Of a stretch of 17,518 bases of DNA, positions 8,476 through 15,736 are shown piece by piece. Source of the DNA: Bacteroidia bacterium (lineage in GTDB: Bacteria > Bacteroidota > Bacteroidia > UKL13-3); the NCBI GenBank assembly GCA_022402405.1, contig JAKRSG010000146.1, positions 1 to 17,518 of the forward strand, in the 5' to 3' direction. The position numbers were made by a program, and so were the translations under genes. Position 1 is the first letter of the stretch; each line of letters begins with the position of its first letter. The notes under the pieces were generated by a model, which saw only the letters and a program-made list of their open reading frames with translations, searched no databases and had not been told where the DNA came from.

Positions 8476-8587
8476 GTTTACGATCACCATCCTGACCTTC
8501 GAAACTAGCGCAGCGTTTGGCTTTGCAGGCAGTAAACGCTACTTGAAGTAGGAATACCACAATTAATAACTTACTTAGTTGTTTCAT
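8441..8587 (-). CDS. Small predicted lipoprotein, 48 residues
   Basis: A short frame with a start at 8585-8587 and a TAA stop at 8441-8443. It begins MKQLSKLLIVVFLLQVAFTAC: positive residues, a hydrophobic core and a cysteine at position 21 in a lipobox-like FTAC, so it would be exported and lipid-anchored. The mature part is only about 28 residues, very basic and polar, with a second cysteine (Cys25) and the ending YDRNGRVKR. I recognise the shape as that of tiny Bacteroidetes lipoproteins but know no function. The Phe at lipobox position -3 is unusual. The 3' end overlaps the 3' end of mfd in opposite orientation. A TATATTTG element lies 10 bp upstream. Chance ORF is possible at this length, but signal peptide plus cysteine plus promoter motif make a real gene likely. 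Confidence 0.65.
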   Translation of the reverse strand: MKQLSKLLIVVFLLQVAFTACKAKRCASFEGQDGDRKLKYDRNGRVKR

Positions 8588-8596
8588 TTTTTTTAT

Positions 8597-8604
8597 CAAA
8601 TATA
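8597..8604 (-). promoter_or_regulatory. Possible -7 element of the small lipoprotein gene
   Basis: On the minus strand this reads TATATTTG, a full TAnnTTTG match, ending 9 bp before the ATG at 8587. No TTG is present at the 19-bp distance. If used, the transcript would have a leader of only a few bases. Confidence 0.4.
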
Positions 8605-8619
8605 CAAAATCTTAAAAAT

Positions 8620-8647
8620 AAAAAAGGCCCGCAAGCGGACCTTTTTT
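8620..8647. terminator. Bidirectional intrinsic terminator
   Basis: AAAAAAGG (8620-8627) pairs with CCTTTTTT (8640-8647), then one C/A mismatch, then CCG with CGG around a CAAG loop. The A-run and T-run on the two sides make it functional in either direction. It lies 33 bp past the histone-like gene on the minus strand, which it most likely terminates, and could also stop plus-strand readthrough from mfd. Confidence 0.8.
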
Positions 8648-8680
8648 ATTTTTAAATTTTCTTGAACCAAGAAAGAATTA

Positions 8681-9019
8681 CTAAGCTTTTTTAGCAGCGG
8701 CTTTCTTTGGAGCAGCTTTCTTAGTTGCAGCTTTCTTAGCAGCAGCTTTCTTTGGAGCAGCCTTCTTAGTTGCAGCTTTCTTAGCAGCAGCTTTTTTAGG
8801 AGCAGCTTTCTTAGTTGCAGCCTTCTTAGTTGCAGCTTTTTTAGTTGCAACCTTCTTGGCAGCGGCCTTCTTAGGTGCAGCTTTCTTAGTTGCAGCCTTC
8901 TTTGGAGCAGCAGCTTTCTTAGTTGCTGCTTTTTTAGTTGCTGCCTTCTTTGCTGCAGCTTTCTTTGGAGCAGCAGCTTTCTTTGGAGCAGCCTTCTTGG
9001 TTTTTTTGGTTGTTGCCAT
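8681..9019 (-). CDS. Histone H1-like lysine/alanine-repeat DNA-binding protein
   Basis: A 112-residue protein built almost only of Ala, Lys, Thr and Pro, resembling the C-terminal tail of eukaryotic histone H1 and bacterial H1-like proteins such as chlamydial Hc2. After MATTKKTKK the sequence is a run of five-residue units KKAA(P/A/T); near the C-terminus three copies of a 15-residue superunit, AAPKKAAAKKAATKK, are visible. There is no folded domain, no signal peptide and no aromatic residue, so it is probably disordered and binds DNA by charge, likely a nucleoid-associated role. It has its own promoter (TTG-N19-TAAATTTG) and terminator and is therefore monocistronic. Another minus-strand frame over this region gives a Leu/Lys/Arg repeat, which is a frame artefact. 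Function is inferred from composition alone. Confidence 0.85.
   Translation of the reverse strand: MATTKKTKKAAPKKAAAPKKAAAKKAATKKAATKKAAAPKKAATKKAAPKKAAAKKVATKKAATKKAATKKAAPKKAAAKKAATKKAAPKKAAAKKAATKKAAPKKAAAKKA
8687..9000. repeat. Coding tandem repeats of 15 bp grouped into 45-bp units
   Basis: DNA repeats underlie the KKAA(P/A/T) protein repeat. The 45-bp period is clearest at the 3' end of the gene (about 8690-8830), where two neighbouring units differ at one base. Toward the 5' end of the gene the order of 15-bp units is less regular. Such repeats can expand or contract by slippage in whole-codon steps. Confidence 0.8.
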
Positions 9020-9048
9020 GTTTATAAAAATTTGATTGATTACAGTAA

Positions 9049-9078
9049 CAAATTTATAAGTGTATTTATTATTTTCAA
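9049..9078 (-). promoter_or_regulatory. Promoter of the histone-like gene (TTG-N19-TAAATTTG)
   Basis: On the minus strand TTG (9078-9076) and TAAATTTG (9056-9049) are separated by exactly 19 bp, a perfect Bacteroidetes promoter with the same spacing as the tracrRNA promoter. The transcript would start near 9042, giving a leader of about 23 nt before the ATG at 9019. Confidence 0.75.
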
Positions 9079-9394
9079 GTACCTACTGTAAATCAACTTA
9101 AAATAATTACCACCTTTTGATGTTGATAACTACAAACATGTCTTTAAAAGTATTGATTTTATTAGTATCTTCAGCCATCATACTATGTATAGAAATGTGA
9201 TTAAATACTTTTATTTATATTCAATCAAAACTTACTTGAAAAAAAAATCTATTACTTCACTATACATTTTTATCATTCGATGAATATCATAATGATATCT
9301 ACTCACATGTTTTTTTATAAGAATATTTTTTTTCTATACGTTATCAAACCTTACCTTTAAACCCACGTTTAATACATCAAGAATTACATACAAA
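9079..9394. other. AT-rich intergenic region between histone-like gene and cinA
   Basis: No open frame of note. It holds two inverted repeats: AAAAGTATT (9146-9154) with AATACTTTT (9204-9212), and a perfect 15-bp palindrome ATATCAT-A-ATGATAT (9284-9298) that could be an operator. TACCTTTA at 9352-9359 matches the -7 consensus at 7 of 8 positions and may belong to the cinA promoter; no -33 TTG accompanies it. Confidence 0.5.
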
Positions 9395-10642
9395 ATGAAG
9401 GCAGAAATTATAAGCATTGGCGACGAATTATTATTAGGTCAGGTAATAGATACTAACTCTGCATGGATTGGTCAGGAGTTAAATAAATTGGGCATTAACG
9501 TACACTACAAATCTACAGTTGGTGATAGTAAGGAAATACTTTTAAACGCTCTGAACCAAAGCGCCAAACGCAGCGATATCATTGTGATGACAGGCGGTTT
9601 GGGTCCGACCAAAGACGACTTAACTAAACATATTTTGTGCGAGTTTTTTGATTGCGGATTGGTTCAAAACGATAAGGTATTAGAATGGGTTCAAAGCATA
9701 TTTGCTAAAAGAAATTTACCTATGCTACAAAGCAATAATGAACAAGCTTTAGTACCCGAAAAATGTGATGTACTTTGGAACAGAAATGGAACAGCACCAG
9801 GTATGTATTTTTTTGAAAATGGTAAAGCATTTATAAGTATGCCTGGTGTTCCTTTTGAAATGAAATGTATCTTCGAAGAAGAAGTTATTCCGAAACTAAA
9901 GAAAGATTTTTCATTCCCAGTTATTAAACATAAAACTATATTGACGATAAGTATTGGCGAAAGTTTTTTAGCCAAAAAGATTGCTCCTATAGAAGATAAT
10001 CTACCTTCACATATAAAATTAGCATACCTGCCAAGCGTTGGCGCTGTAAGGCTCCGATTAAGTGCATATGACACTAATGAAGCAGTGTTAGCGAATGAAC
10101 TATCTTCTATTGTAAGTAGTTTATATGAAAGTATTGGTGAGTATATTTTTGGTGAAGAGGAAGAAACCATTGCCGAGGTTGTTGGAAAATTACTTACAAA
10201 AAACAAACAAAGTATAGCTACATGTGAAAGTTGTACAGGTGGTTATTTAGCTCATATGATTACATCTATTGCAGGAAGTTCTCAATATTATAAAGGAAGT
10301 ATTTTAGCTTATGATAATGCTGTGAAAACAGAAGTAGTTGGTGTTAATCCTGCTATCATAAAAACAGATGGCGCCGTTAGTGAAGCATGTGTTAAAGAGA
10401 TGGCGGAACATACAAGAAAACTTCTTAAAACAGATTATGCTTTAGCCACAAGTGGTATAGCTGGACCAGGCGGAGGTACAGAAACGAAGCCTGTTGGCAC
10501 GGTTTGGATTGCATTGGCAACTCCAACTTCATGTGTGGCTAAATGTTTTAATATGGGCGATCATAGAGGTAGAACAATAGAACGTACTGCACTGATGGCT
10601 CTAGATATGTTAAGAAAAGAATTACTTCAATTACATTCATAA
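9395..10642 (+). CDS. cinA: CinA family protein (MoaB-like domain plus nicotinamide-nucleotide amidase domain)
   Basis: CinA proteins join an N-terminal COG1058 domain, which in characterised members hydrolyses ADP-ribose, to a C-terminal PncC domain that deamidates nicotinamide mononucleotide in NAD salvage. The 415-residue length is the family standard. The N-terminal domain shows SIGDELLLGQ (7-16) and the phosphate-binding TGGLGPTKDD (66-75). The C-terminal domain shows CESCTGG (277-283), with Ser279 at the expected catalytic position, and SGIAGPGGG. Both domains look intact. The gene is followed after 9 bp by uvrB on the same strand, so the two are probably cotranscribed; in several bacteria cinA is linked to DNA repair or competence genes, hence its older name, but no competence role can be read from this sequence. 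Confidence 0.96.
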   Translation: MKAEIISIGDELLLGQVIDTNSAWIGQELNKLGINVHYKSTVGDSKEILLNALNQSAKRSDIIVMTGGLGPTKDDLTKHILCEFFDCGLVQNDKVLEWVQSIFAKRNLPMLQSNNEQALVPEKCDVLWNRNGTAPGMYFFENGKAFISMPGVPFEMKCIFEEEVIPKLKKDFSFPVIKHKTILTISIGESFLAKKIAPIEDNLPSHIKLAYLPSVGAVRLRLSAYDTNEAVLANELSSIVSSLYESIGEYIFGEEEETIAEVVGKLLTKNKQSIATCESCTGGYLAHMITSIAGSSQYYKGSILAYDNAVKTEVVGVNPAIIKTDGAVSEACVKEMAEHTRKLLKTDYALATSGIAGPGGGTETKPVGTVWIALATPTSCVAKCFNMGDHRGRTIERTALMALDMLRKELLQLHS

Positions 10643-10651
10643 TAGTTAACA

Positions 10652-12682
10652 GTGGACTTTCAATTAACCTCTCAATTTCTTCCTACCGGTGATCAACCAG
10701 ATGCTATTAAAGCATTAGTAGATGGCATTAATAATAATGAACGCTCACAAGTTTTATTAGGTGTAACAGGTTCAGGAAAAACTTTTACGATTGCCAATGT
10801 AATCGCTGAAGTAAAAAAACCTACCTTGATAATGAGTCATAATAAAACTTTAGTGGCTCAATTATACGGAGAGTTTAAACAGTTCTTTCCAAATAATGCT
10901 ATTGAGTACTATGTATCGTATTACGACTATTATCAACCGGAAGCATTTATTCCTACCAGTAATACATATATAGAAAAAGACCTAGCTATAAATGAAGAGA
11001 TAGAAAAACTCCGACTTAAAACAACCTCTTCTTTGTTAAGTGGCAGAAGAGATATTATAGTTGTGGCGTCTGTAAGTTGTATATATGGTGCAGGTAATCC
11101 AAATGACTATGAAAATAGTATTATTCGTTTAAAAGTTAAAGATAGAATTTCAAGAAACACCCTATTGTTTGCCTTGGTTGATTCTTTATATAGTAGAACT
11201 ACTGCCGATTTTAATCGTGGTAATTTTAGAGTTAAAGGTGATGTAGTAGATGTATTTCCAGCTTATGCAGATGTTGCCTACCGTATATCATTTTTTGGAG
11301 ATGATATTGATGAGTTAGTTATAATCGATCCAATCTCCGGAAAGAAAATTGAGAAGGTAGAACATCTAGCTATCTTCCCTGCTAATAACTTCGTTACTCC
11401 TAAAGATCAACTTCAAGAAGCCATTCGCGCTATTCAAGATGATTTGGTAGAACAAATTGCCTACTTCAAATCTATTGGAAAACATATGGAAGCAAAACGC
11501 TTAGAGGAACGAACCAATTTTGATTTAGAAATGATTCGTGAATTGGGATATTGCAGCGGTATCGAAAATTATAGCAGATACCTAGATAAAAGAAAACCTG
11601 GTGAACGTCCGTTCTGCTTGTTAGATTATTTCCCTAAAGACTTCCTTCTAATTGTAGATGAAAGTCATGTTACCATGCCGCAAGTAAGAGCCATGTATGG
11701 TGGCGATAGAAGTAGAAAAGAGAACCTAGTTGAATATGGATTCCGCCTCCCTTCTGCCATGGATAATCGTCCGCTTAAGTTTAATGAATTTGAAGCCATG
11801 GTACCTCAAACTATATATGTTAGTGCTACCCCAGCAGACTATGAAATAAGAGAAGCAGAAGGTGTAGTGGTAGAGCAGATTATTCGTCCTACCGGCTTAT
11901 TAGACCCAGTTATAGAAGTTAGACCAAGCCTAAATCAAGTAGATGATTTACTAGATGAGATAGACGAACGCATCAAAATGGGTGATAGAATTTTGGTTAC
12001 TACATTAACCAAACGTATGGCAGAGGAATTGAGTAAATATATGGCCAAGTTAAACATTAAGGCCAGCTATATTCATAGTGATGTTAAAACGATAGATAGA
12101 GTAGAAATACTTAGAGACCTCCGCCTAGGAAAGTTTGATGTGCTTATTGGGGTAAATCTATTGCGAGAAGGATTGGATCTTCCAGAGGTAAGTTTGGTAG
12201 CTATAATGGATGCCGACAAAGAAGGTTTTCTTAGAAACGATAAATCGCTTACCCAAACCATAGGTAGAGCTGCTAGAAATGAAAACGGCAAGGTAATTAT
12301 GTACGCAGATAAAATTACAGATAGCATGCAGCGTACCATGGATGAAAATATACGAAAACGTGAGATTCAAATTGCCTATAACACCAAACATGGTATTACA
12401 CCAACAACTGTTAAAAAGAGCATAGAAGAAATCATGCAACAAACAAGTGTAGCAGATTCCCAAGTGATACCGCCATCAGTATATGTTGAAAATGATGCTC
12501 TTCAAATAGCGGCTGATCCAATATTCAATCAAATGAATGAATCACAACTTGAAAAAGCTATAGAAGAAACTAAGAAGAGAATGAATAAGGCAGCAAAAGA
12601 CCTAGAATTTATGGAAGCTGCCAGATACAGAGATGAAATGTTTGCCTTACAAAATAAATTGAATGAACTAAAGAATGTTTAG
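10652..12682 (+). CDS. uvrB: Excinuclease ABC subunit B
   Basis: UvrB is the damage-verifying subunit of the UvrABC nucleotide excision repair system; UvrA loads it onto DNA and it then positions UvrC for incision. The 676-residue protein has full length. Motifs: Walker A GVTGSGKT (37-44); the beta-hairpin region YYDYYQPEAF (90-99) that clamps the DNA; Walker B DESH (336-339); YVSATPADYE; the helicase motif GRAARN; and a C-terminal UVR domain ending with MEAARYRDEM that binds UvrC. The start is GTG at 10652: an in-frame TAG lies at 10643-10645 and the next Met comes after the Walker A motif, so GTG is needed. It follows cinA by 9 bp. Its stop overlaps by 4 bp the stop of the convergent lipoprotein gene, so no terminator separates them. 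Confidence 0.98.
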   Translation: MDFQLTSQFLPTGDQPDAIKALVDGINNNERSQVLLGVTGSGKTFTIANVIAEVKKPTLIMSHNKTLVAQLYGEFKQFFPNNAIEYYVSYYDYYQPEAFIPTSNTYIEKDLAINEEIEKLRLKTTSSLLSGRRDIIVVASVSCIYGAGNPNDYENSIIRLKVKDRISRNTLLFALVDSLYSRTTADFNRGNFRVKGDVVDVFPAYADVAYRISFFGDDIDELVIIDPISGKKIEKVEHLAIFPANNFVTPKDQLQEAIRAIQDDLVEQIAYFKSIGKHMEAKRLEERTNFDLEMIRELGYCSGIENYSRYLDKRKPGERPFCLLDYFPKDFLLIVDESHVTMPQVRAMYGGDRSRKENLVEYGFRLPSAMDNRPLKFNEFEAMVPQTIYVSATPADYEIREAEGVVVEQIIRPTGLLDPVIEVRPSLNQVDDLLDEIDERIKMGDRILVTTLTKRMAEELSKYMAKLNIKASYIHSDVKTIDRVEILRDLRLGKFDVLIGVNLLREGLDLPEVSLVAIMDADKEGFLRNDKSLTQTIGRAARNENGKVIMYADKITDSMQRTMDENIRKREIQIAYNTKHGITPTTVKKSIEEIMQQTSVADSQVIPPSVYVENDALQIAADPIFNQMNESQLEKAIEETKKRMNKAAKDLEFMEAARYRDEMFALQNKLNELKNV

Positions 12683-13248
12683 TTCATAAACTTACACTTA
12701 AATTTACCTTCTGTAATAACAACGGTATTTAAGTTTTCTTCTAATTGTAAAGTTCCACTAAACGTACCCATGGCATATTGTCCCATAGGTAATATCATCT
12801 TACTAAAGGTAATTCTTAATCCTGTATTAGCTGATGCTGGAGTGGCTTTGCTTTTAAATACTAACTCGGTTGGCGTTTTGTACTCTGCAAAGTTTACAAA
12901 ATCATTCTCGTCTAAAGTGAATGATAAGCCATCAACCCAACCCGGACTTTTAAAATTAAGTGTGAAGAGTAAATTCGGTAATTGGGTATCACTTATTTGA
13001 CCAACTAAATAAACTTGTTTGATATCATCAGGATTGTCTTTGATAAGCGTCATGGCCTTAAAATCTTGAAGCACACCATTTACCTTGCAACTAAAATAAT
13101 AAGTAGGTGTTGTACCACCACCTCCGCCACCTCCTGTGTTGGTGGTATCTCCCGGGTTATTGCCACCTGTGGGAGTAGAATCGGTTTTGCTGCATGCACT
13201 AGCAAACAACAAAACCAATCCTATTAATCCTGTTTGAATAAATTTCAT
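12679..13248 (-). CDS. Predicted lipoprotein of unknown function
   Basis: A 189-residue exported lipoprotein. Its leader MKFIQTGLIGLVLLFASAC ends in a lipobox-like FASAC with Cys19 as the lipidation site. A low-complexity linker rich in Gly, Thr, Asn and Pro (about 24-48, with seven Gly in a row) follows. The remaining ~140 residues are a beta-rich globular domain starting YYFSCKVNGV and ending KGKFKCKF-like; it contains two cysteines besides the lipid site. I do not recognise the family; the design (leader, flexible linker, single beta domain) is common in Bacteroidetes surface lipoproteins. It is the last gene of the ugd-uxs operon, starting 1 bp after the uxs stop codon, so it is likely coexpressed with UDP-xylose synthesis. 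It overlaps the end of uvrB by 4 bp. Confidence 0.85.
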   Translation of the reverse strand: MKFIQTGLIGLVLLFASACSKTDSTPTGGNNPGDTTNTGGGGGGGTTPTYYFSCKVNGVLQDFKAMTLIKDNPDDIKQVYLVGQISDTQLPNLLFTLNFKSPGWVDGLSFTLDENDFVNFAEYKTPTELVFKSKATPASANTGLRITFSKMILPMGQYAMGTFSGTLQLEENLNTVVITEGKFKCKFMN

Positions 13249-13249
13249 A

Positions 13250-14227
13250 TTAATCGAATCTATGAGCCGTTTTATTTAATTCTTCAGGGGATAAACTCTT
13301 GAAATACTCATAGGTTATTTTTAGTCCTTCTGCCCTATTTACTTTTGGCTCCCATCCTAAAATTTCTTTAGCCTTAGTTATATCTGGCTTTCTTTGCTTA
13401 GGATCATCCTTAGGTAATGGCTTAGAAATTAACTTTTGATTTGTGCCTGTTAACTTTATAATCTCTTCACCAAACTCACGAATGGTAATTTCATCTGGAT
13501 TTCCAATATTAACGGGTTGTACATAATCGCTCAATAATAAACGATAGATACCTTCAACTAAATCGCTAACGTAGCAGAAACTGCGAGTCTGACTTCCATC
13601 TCCAAACATAGTTAAATCCTCACCACGCAAAGCCTGACCAATAAAAGCAGGTAATACCCTACCATCGTTCAGACGCATTCTTGGACCGTAAGTGTTAAAT
13701 ATCCTTACAATACGAGTTTCTAATCCGTGAAAAGTATGATATGCCATCGTCATAGCTTCTTGGAAACGCTTAGCTTCATCGTATACTCCGCGTGGACCTA
13801 CTGGATTTACATTTCCCCAATATTCCTCTGTTTGAGGATGAACCATCGGATCACCATATACCTCGCTGGTAGAAGCAATAAGCACTCTAGCATTTTTAAC
13901 ACGAGCTAAACCTAAACAATTATGTATTCCTAATGAACCTACTTTTAAGGTTTGAATAGGTATTTTTAAATAATCTATTGGACTAGCAGGTGAAGCAAAG
14001 TGTAGAATATAATCTATCTTTCCCGGAACGTGAATGAACTTACTTACATCGTGATGGTAAAATTCAAACTGTTCTAATTTAAACAAGTGCTCGATGTTTT
14101 TTAAATCACCTGTAATCAGATTATCCATTCCAACTACATCGTAACCTTCTGCAATAAATCTATCACATAAGTGTGAGCCTAAAAATCCGGCTGCACCTGT
14201 TATTAATACTCTTTTTCTTGTTGTCAT
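13250..14227 (-). CDS. uxs: UDP-glucuronate decarboxylase (UDP-xylose synthase)
   Basis: Cytosolic NAD-dependent short-chain dehydrogenase/reductase enzyme that converts UDP-glucuronate to UDP-xylose and CO2. In the 325 residues: the Rossmann glycine motif GAAGFLG (11-17), acidic Asp35 at the end of the second strand for NAD ribose binding, the active-site segment STSEVYGDP (119-127) with Glu122, the YxxxK pair Tyr149 and Lys153 in GVYDEAKR, and RIFNTYGPRM, whose arginine-containing wording is typical of UXS and not of UDP-glucose epimerases. Length agrees with soluble bacterial UXS without a membrane anchor. Its ATG overlaps the ugd stop by 1 bp (TAATG), indicating translational coupling; Ugd makes its substrate. 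dTDP-glucose dehydratase is the closest alternative and fits the motifs less well. Confidence 0.93.
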   Translation of the reverse strand: MTTRKRVLITGAAGFLGSHLCDRFIAEGYDVVGMDNLITGDLKNIEHLFKLEQFEFYHHDVSKFIHVPGKIDYILHFASPASPIDYLKIPIQTLKVGSLGIHNCLGLARVKNARVLIASTSEVYGDPMVHPQTEEYWGNVNPVGPRGVYDEAKRFQEAMTMAYHTFHGLETRIVRIFNTYGPRMRLNDGRVLPAFIGQALRGEDLTMFGDGSQTRSFCYVSDLVEGIYRLLLSDYVQPVNIGNPDEITIREFGEEIIKLTGTNQKLISKPLPKDDPKQRKPDITKAKEILGWEPKVNRAEGLKITYEYFKSLSPEELNKTAHRFD

Positions 14228-15552
14228 TATTTTTTTGTATTAATTCCTATGCAATAGTATTCGAAACCATGCTCATTCATTTCTTCTAAATCGTAGATAT
14301 TACGACCATCAAATACTACTTTATGCTTCATTAGCTTACCCATAACTTTGAAGTTAGGAGTTCTGAATTCTGGCCATTCAGTAACAATTAATAATGCATC
14401 AGAATCTATTAAAGCATCATTTGGATCTTTACAATATTCAATTTGCTCGCCCAAATCTTTTTTAGCCTCATGCATAGCCACAGGATCGTAGGCCTTTACA
14501 TGTGCACCCGCATGCAATAATTTCTCGATTATAACTAAAGATGGAGCTTCACGCATATCATCCGTTTTTGGCTTAAAAGATAAGCCCCACATAGCAAAAG
14601 TTTTACCTTTTAAATCGCCTTTAAAGTGTGAAGCAACCTTATTAAACAATACGCTTTTTTGATCCTCATTCACATCTTCAACCGCCTGAAGAATGCGCAT
14701 TGAATGCCCATTTTCGTTAGCCGTTCTGATAAGCGCCTTTACGTCTTTTGGAAAACATGAACCGCCATATCCAATACCAGGATAGATAAATCTATTTCCA
14801 ATACGAGGATCGCTTCCTATTCCTTTACGTACTAAATTAACATCAGCACCCATGATTTCACATAAATTAGCGATATCATTCATAAAGCTAATCTTGGTAG
14901 CTAACATAGCATTAGCAGCATATTTCGTCATTTCAGCACTAGGCACATCCATAAAAATAATAGGATGTCCATTTAATAAAAATGGCTTATATAATTTACG
15001 CATTACATCTTCTGCGCGCTTAGTTTCAACCCCTACTACAATACGATCTGGCTTTAAGAAATCTTCTATTGCAGCTCCTTCTTTTAAGAACTCAGGGTTT
15101 GAGGCTACGTCGAATTCTATTGATAAGTTACGCTTAGTTAACTCATTTTGAACAGCATCTTTAACTTTTTTAGCCGTACCAACCGGCACTGTGCTCTTAG
15201 TTACCACAACAATATGGTCTGTTATGTGTGAACCAATTTCTTTTGCTACACCAATAACATATTTTAAATCGGCTGAACCGTCTTCGCCCGGAGGTGTTCC
15301 AACCGCTATAAATGCCACATCGGCATCAGGTAAATTTTCACCTAAATTAGTTGAAAAATTTAATCTTCCTTTTTCAAAATTACGCAGAACCATTTCCTCT
15401 AAACCTGGCTCGTAAATAGGCATAATACCCTTTTTTAGGTTTTCAATTTTTTTGGCATCCACATCGATACAAACAACATCAATGCCCACTTCAGCGAAAC
15501 ATGTTCCAGTTACTAGGCCTACATAACCGGTTCCAATCACAACAATTTTCAT
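14227..15552 (-). CDS. ugd: UDP-glucose 6-dehydrogenase
   Basis: Oxidises UDP-glucose to UDP-glucuronate with two NAD+. The 441-residue protein has the usual bacterial length. It starts with the Rossmann motif GTGYVGLVTGTCFAE (7-21). Other family marks are VGTPPGEDGSADL, TKSTVPVGT, NPEFLKEGAA, the lysine and asparagine in AEMTKYAANAML (Lys210, Asn214) and the catalytic cysteine Cys266 in GYGGSCFPKD. The C-terminal UDP-binding domain has FKPKTDDMREAPS. It is the first gene of the ugd-uxs-lipoprotein operon. The upstream gap to the divergent exported-protein gene (15553-15736) should hold its promoter; TACTTTCG on the minus strand (15643-15650) matches the -7 box at 7 of 8 positions but has no -33 partner. 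Confidence 0.97.
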   Translation of the reverse strand: MKIVVIGTGYVGLVTGTCFAEVGIDVVCIDVDAKKIENLKKGIMPIYEPGLEEMVLRNFEKGRLNFSTNLGENLPDADVAFIAVGTPPGEDGSADLKYVIGVAKEIGSHITDHIVVVTKSTVPVGTAKKVKDAVQNELTKRNLSIEFDVASNPEFLKEGAAIEDFLKPDRIVVGVETKRAEDVMRKLYKPFLLNGHPIIFMDVPSAEMTKYAANAMLATKISFMNDIANLCEIMGADVNLVRKGIGSDPRIGNRFIYPGIGYGGSCFPKDVKALIRTANENGHSMRILQAVEDVNEDQKSVLFNKVASHFKGDLKGKTFAMWGLSFKPKTDDMREAPSLVIIEKLLHAGAHVKAYDPVAMHEAKKDLGEQIEYCKDPNDALIDSDALLIVTEWPEFRTPNFKVMGKLMKHKVVFDGRNIYDLEEMNEHGFEYYCIGINTKK

Positions 15553-15723
15553 CTTTTATTTTTTTGTTTTTAGGATTCTAAAATATTTTGGCGCAATTAC
15601 GTACATTTTTATAAGTTTATAGCATATACAACAAATGCAGGACGAAAGTAAAAAATCAAAATGAATTAAATGTAGTTATTTATTACACAAGTATTTTTTA
15701 GTGTATTTTTTTTTAGATTCTAC

Positions 15724-15731
15724 TATCTTTG
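15724..15731 (+). promoter_or_regulatory. -7 promoter element of the exported-protein gene
   Basis: TATCTTTG matches TAnnTTTG fully and is followed by ACCAC and then the ATG at 15737. The transcription start would fall within a base or two of the start codon, implying a leaderless or nearly leaderless mRNA. No TTG at the -33 distance; the sequence there is T-rich. Confidence 0.55.
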
Positions 15732-15736
15732 ACCAC

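Noticed and set aside
8596..8850. 84-residue minus-strand frame rich in Leu, Lys, Arg and Gln
   Set aside because: Off-frame reading of the histone-like gene repeats; its periodicity simply mirrors the 15-bp DNA repeat, and it has no separate start signal.
8681..9019. Tandem repeats as a CRISPR array or mobile element repeat
   Set aside because: The repeats are contiguous, in frame and translate to KKAA(P/A/T) units, so they are coding repeats without spacers.
9691..10206. 171-residue minus-strand frame
   Set aside because: Antisense shadow of cinA; the cinA frame has complete conserved motifs over the same bases.
13110..13180. GC-rich low-complexity stretch in the lipoprotein gene
   Set aside because: It encodes the Gly/Thr/Asn linker after the lipobox, a usual feature of such proteins, not a separate element.
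15701..15736. GTG start giving 12 extra residues to the exported protein
   Set aside because: It would place residues before a standard signal peptide and the -7 promoter box lies inside it; the ATG at 15737 is the better start.
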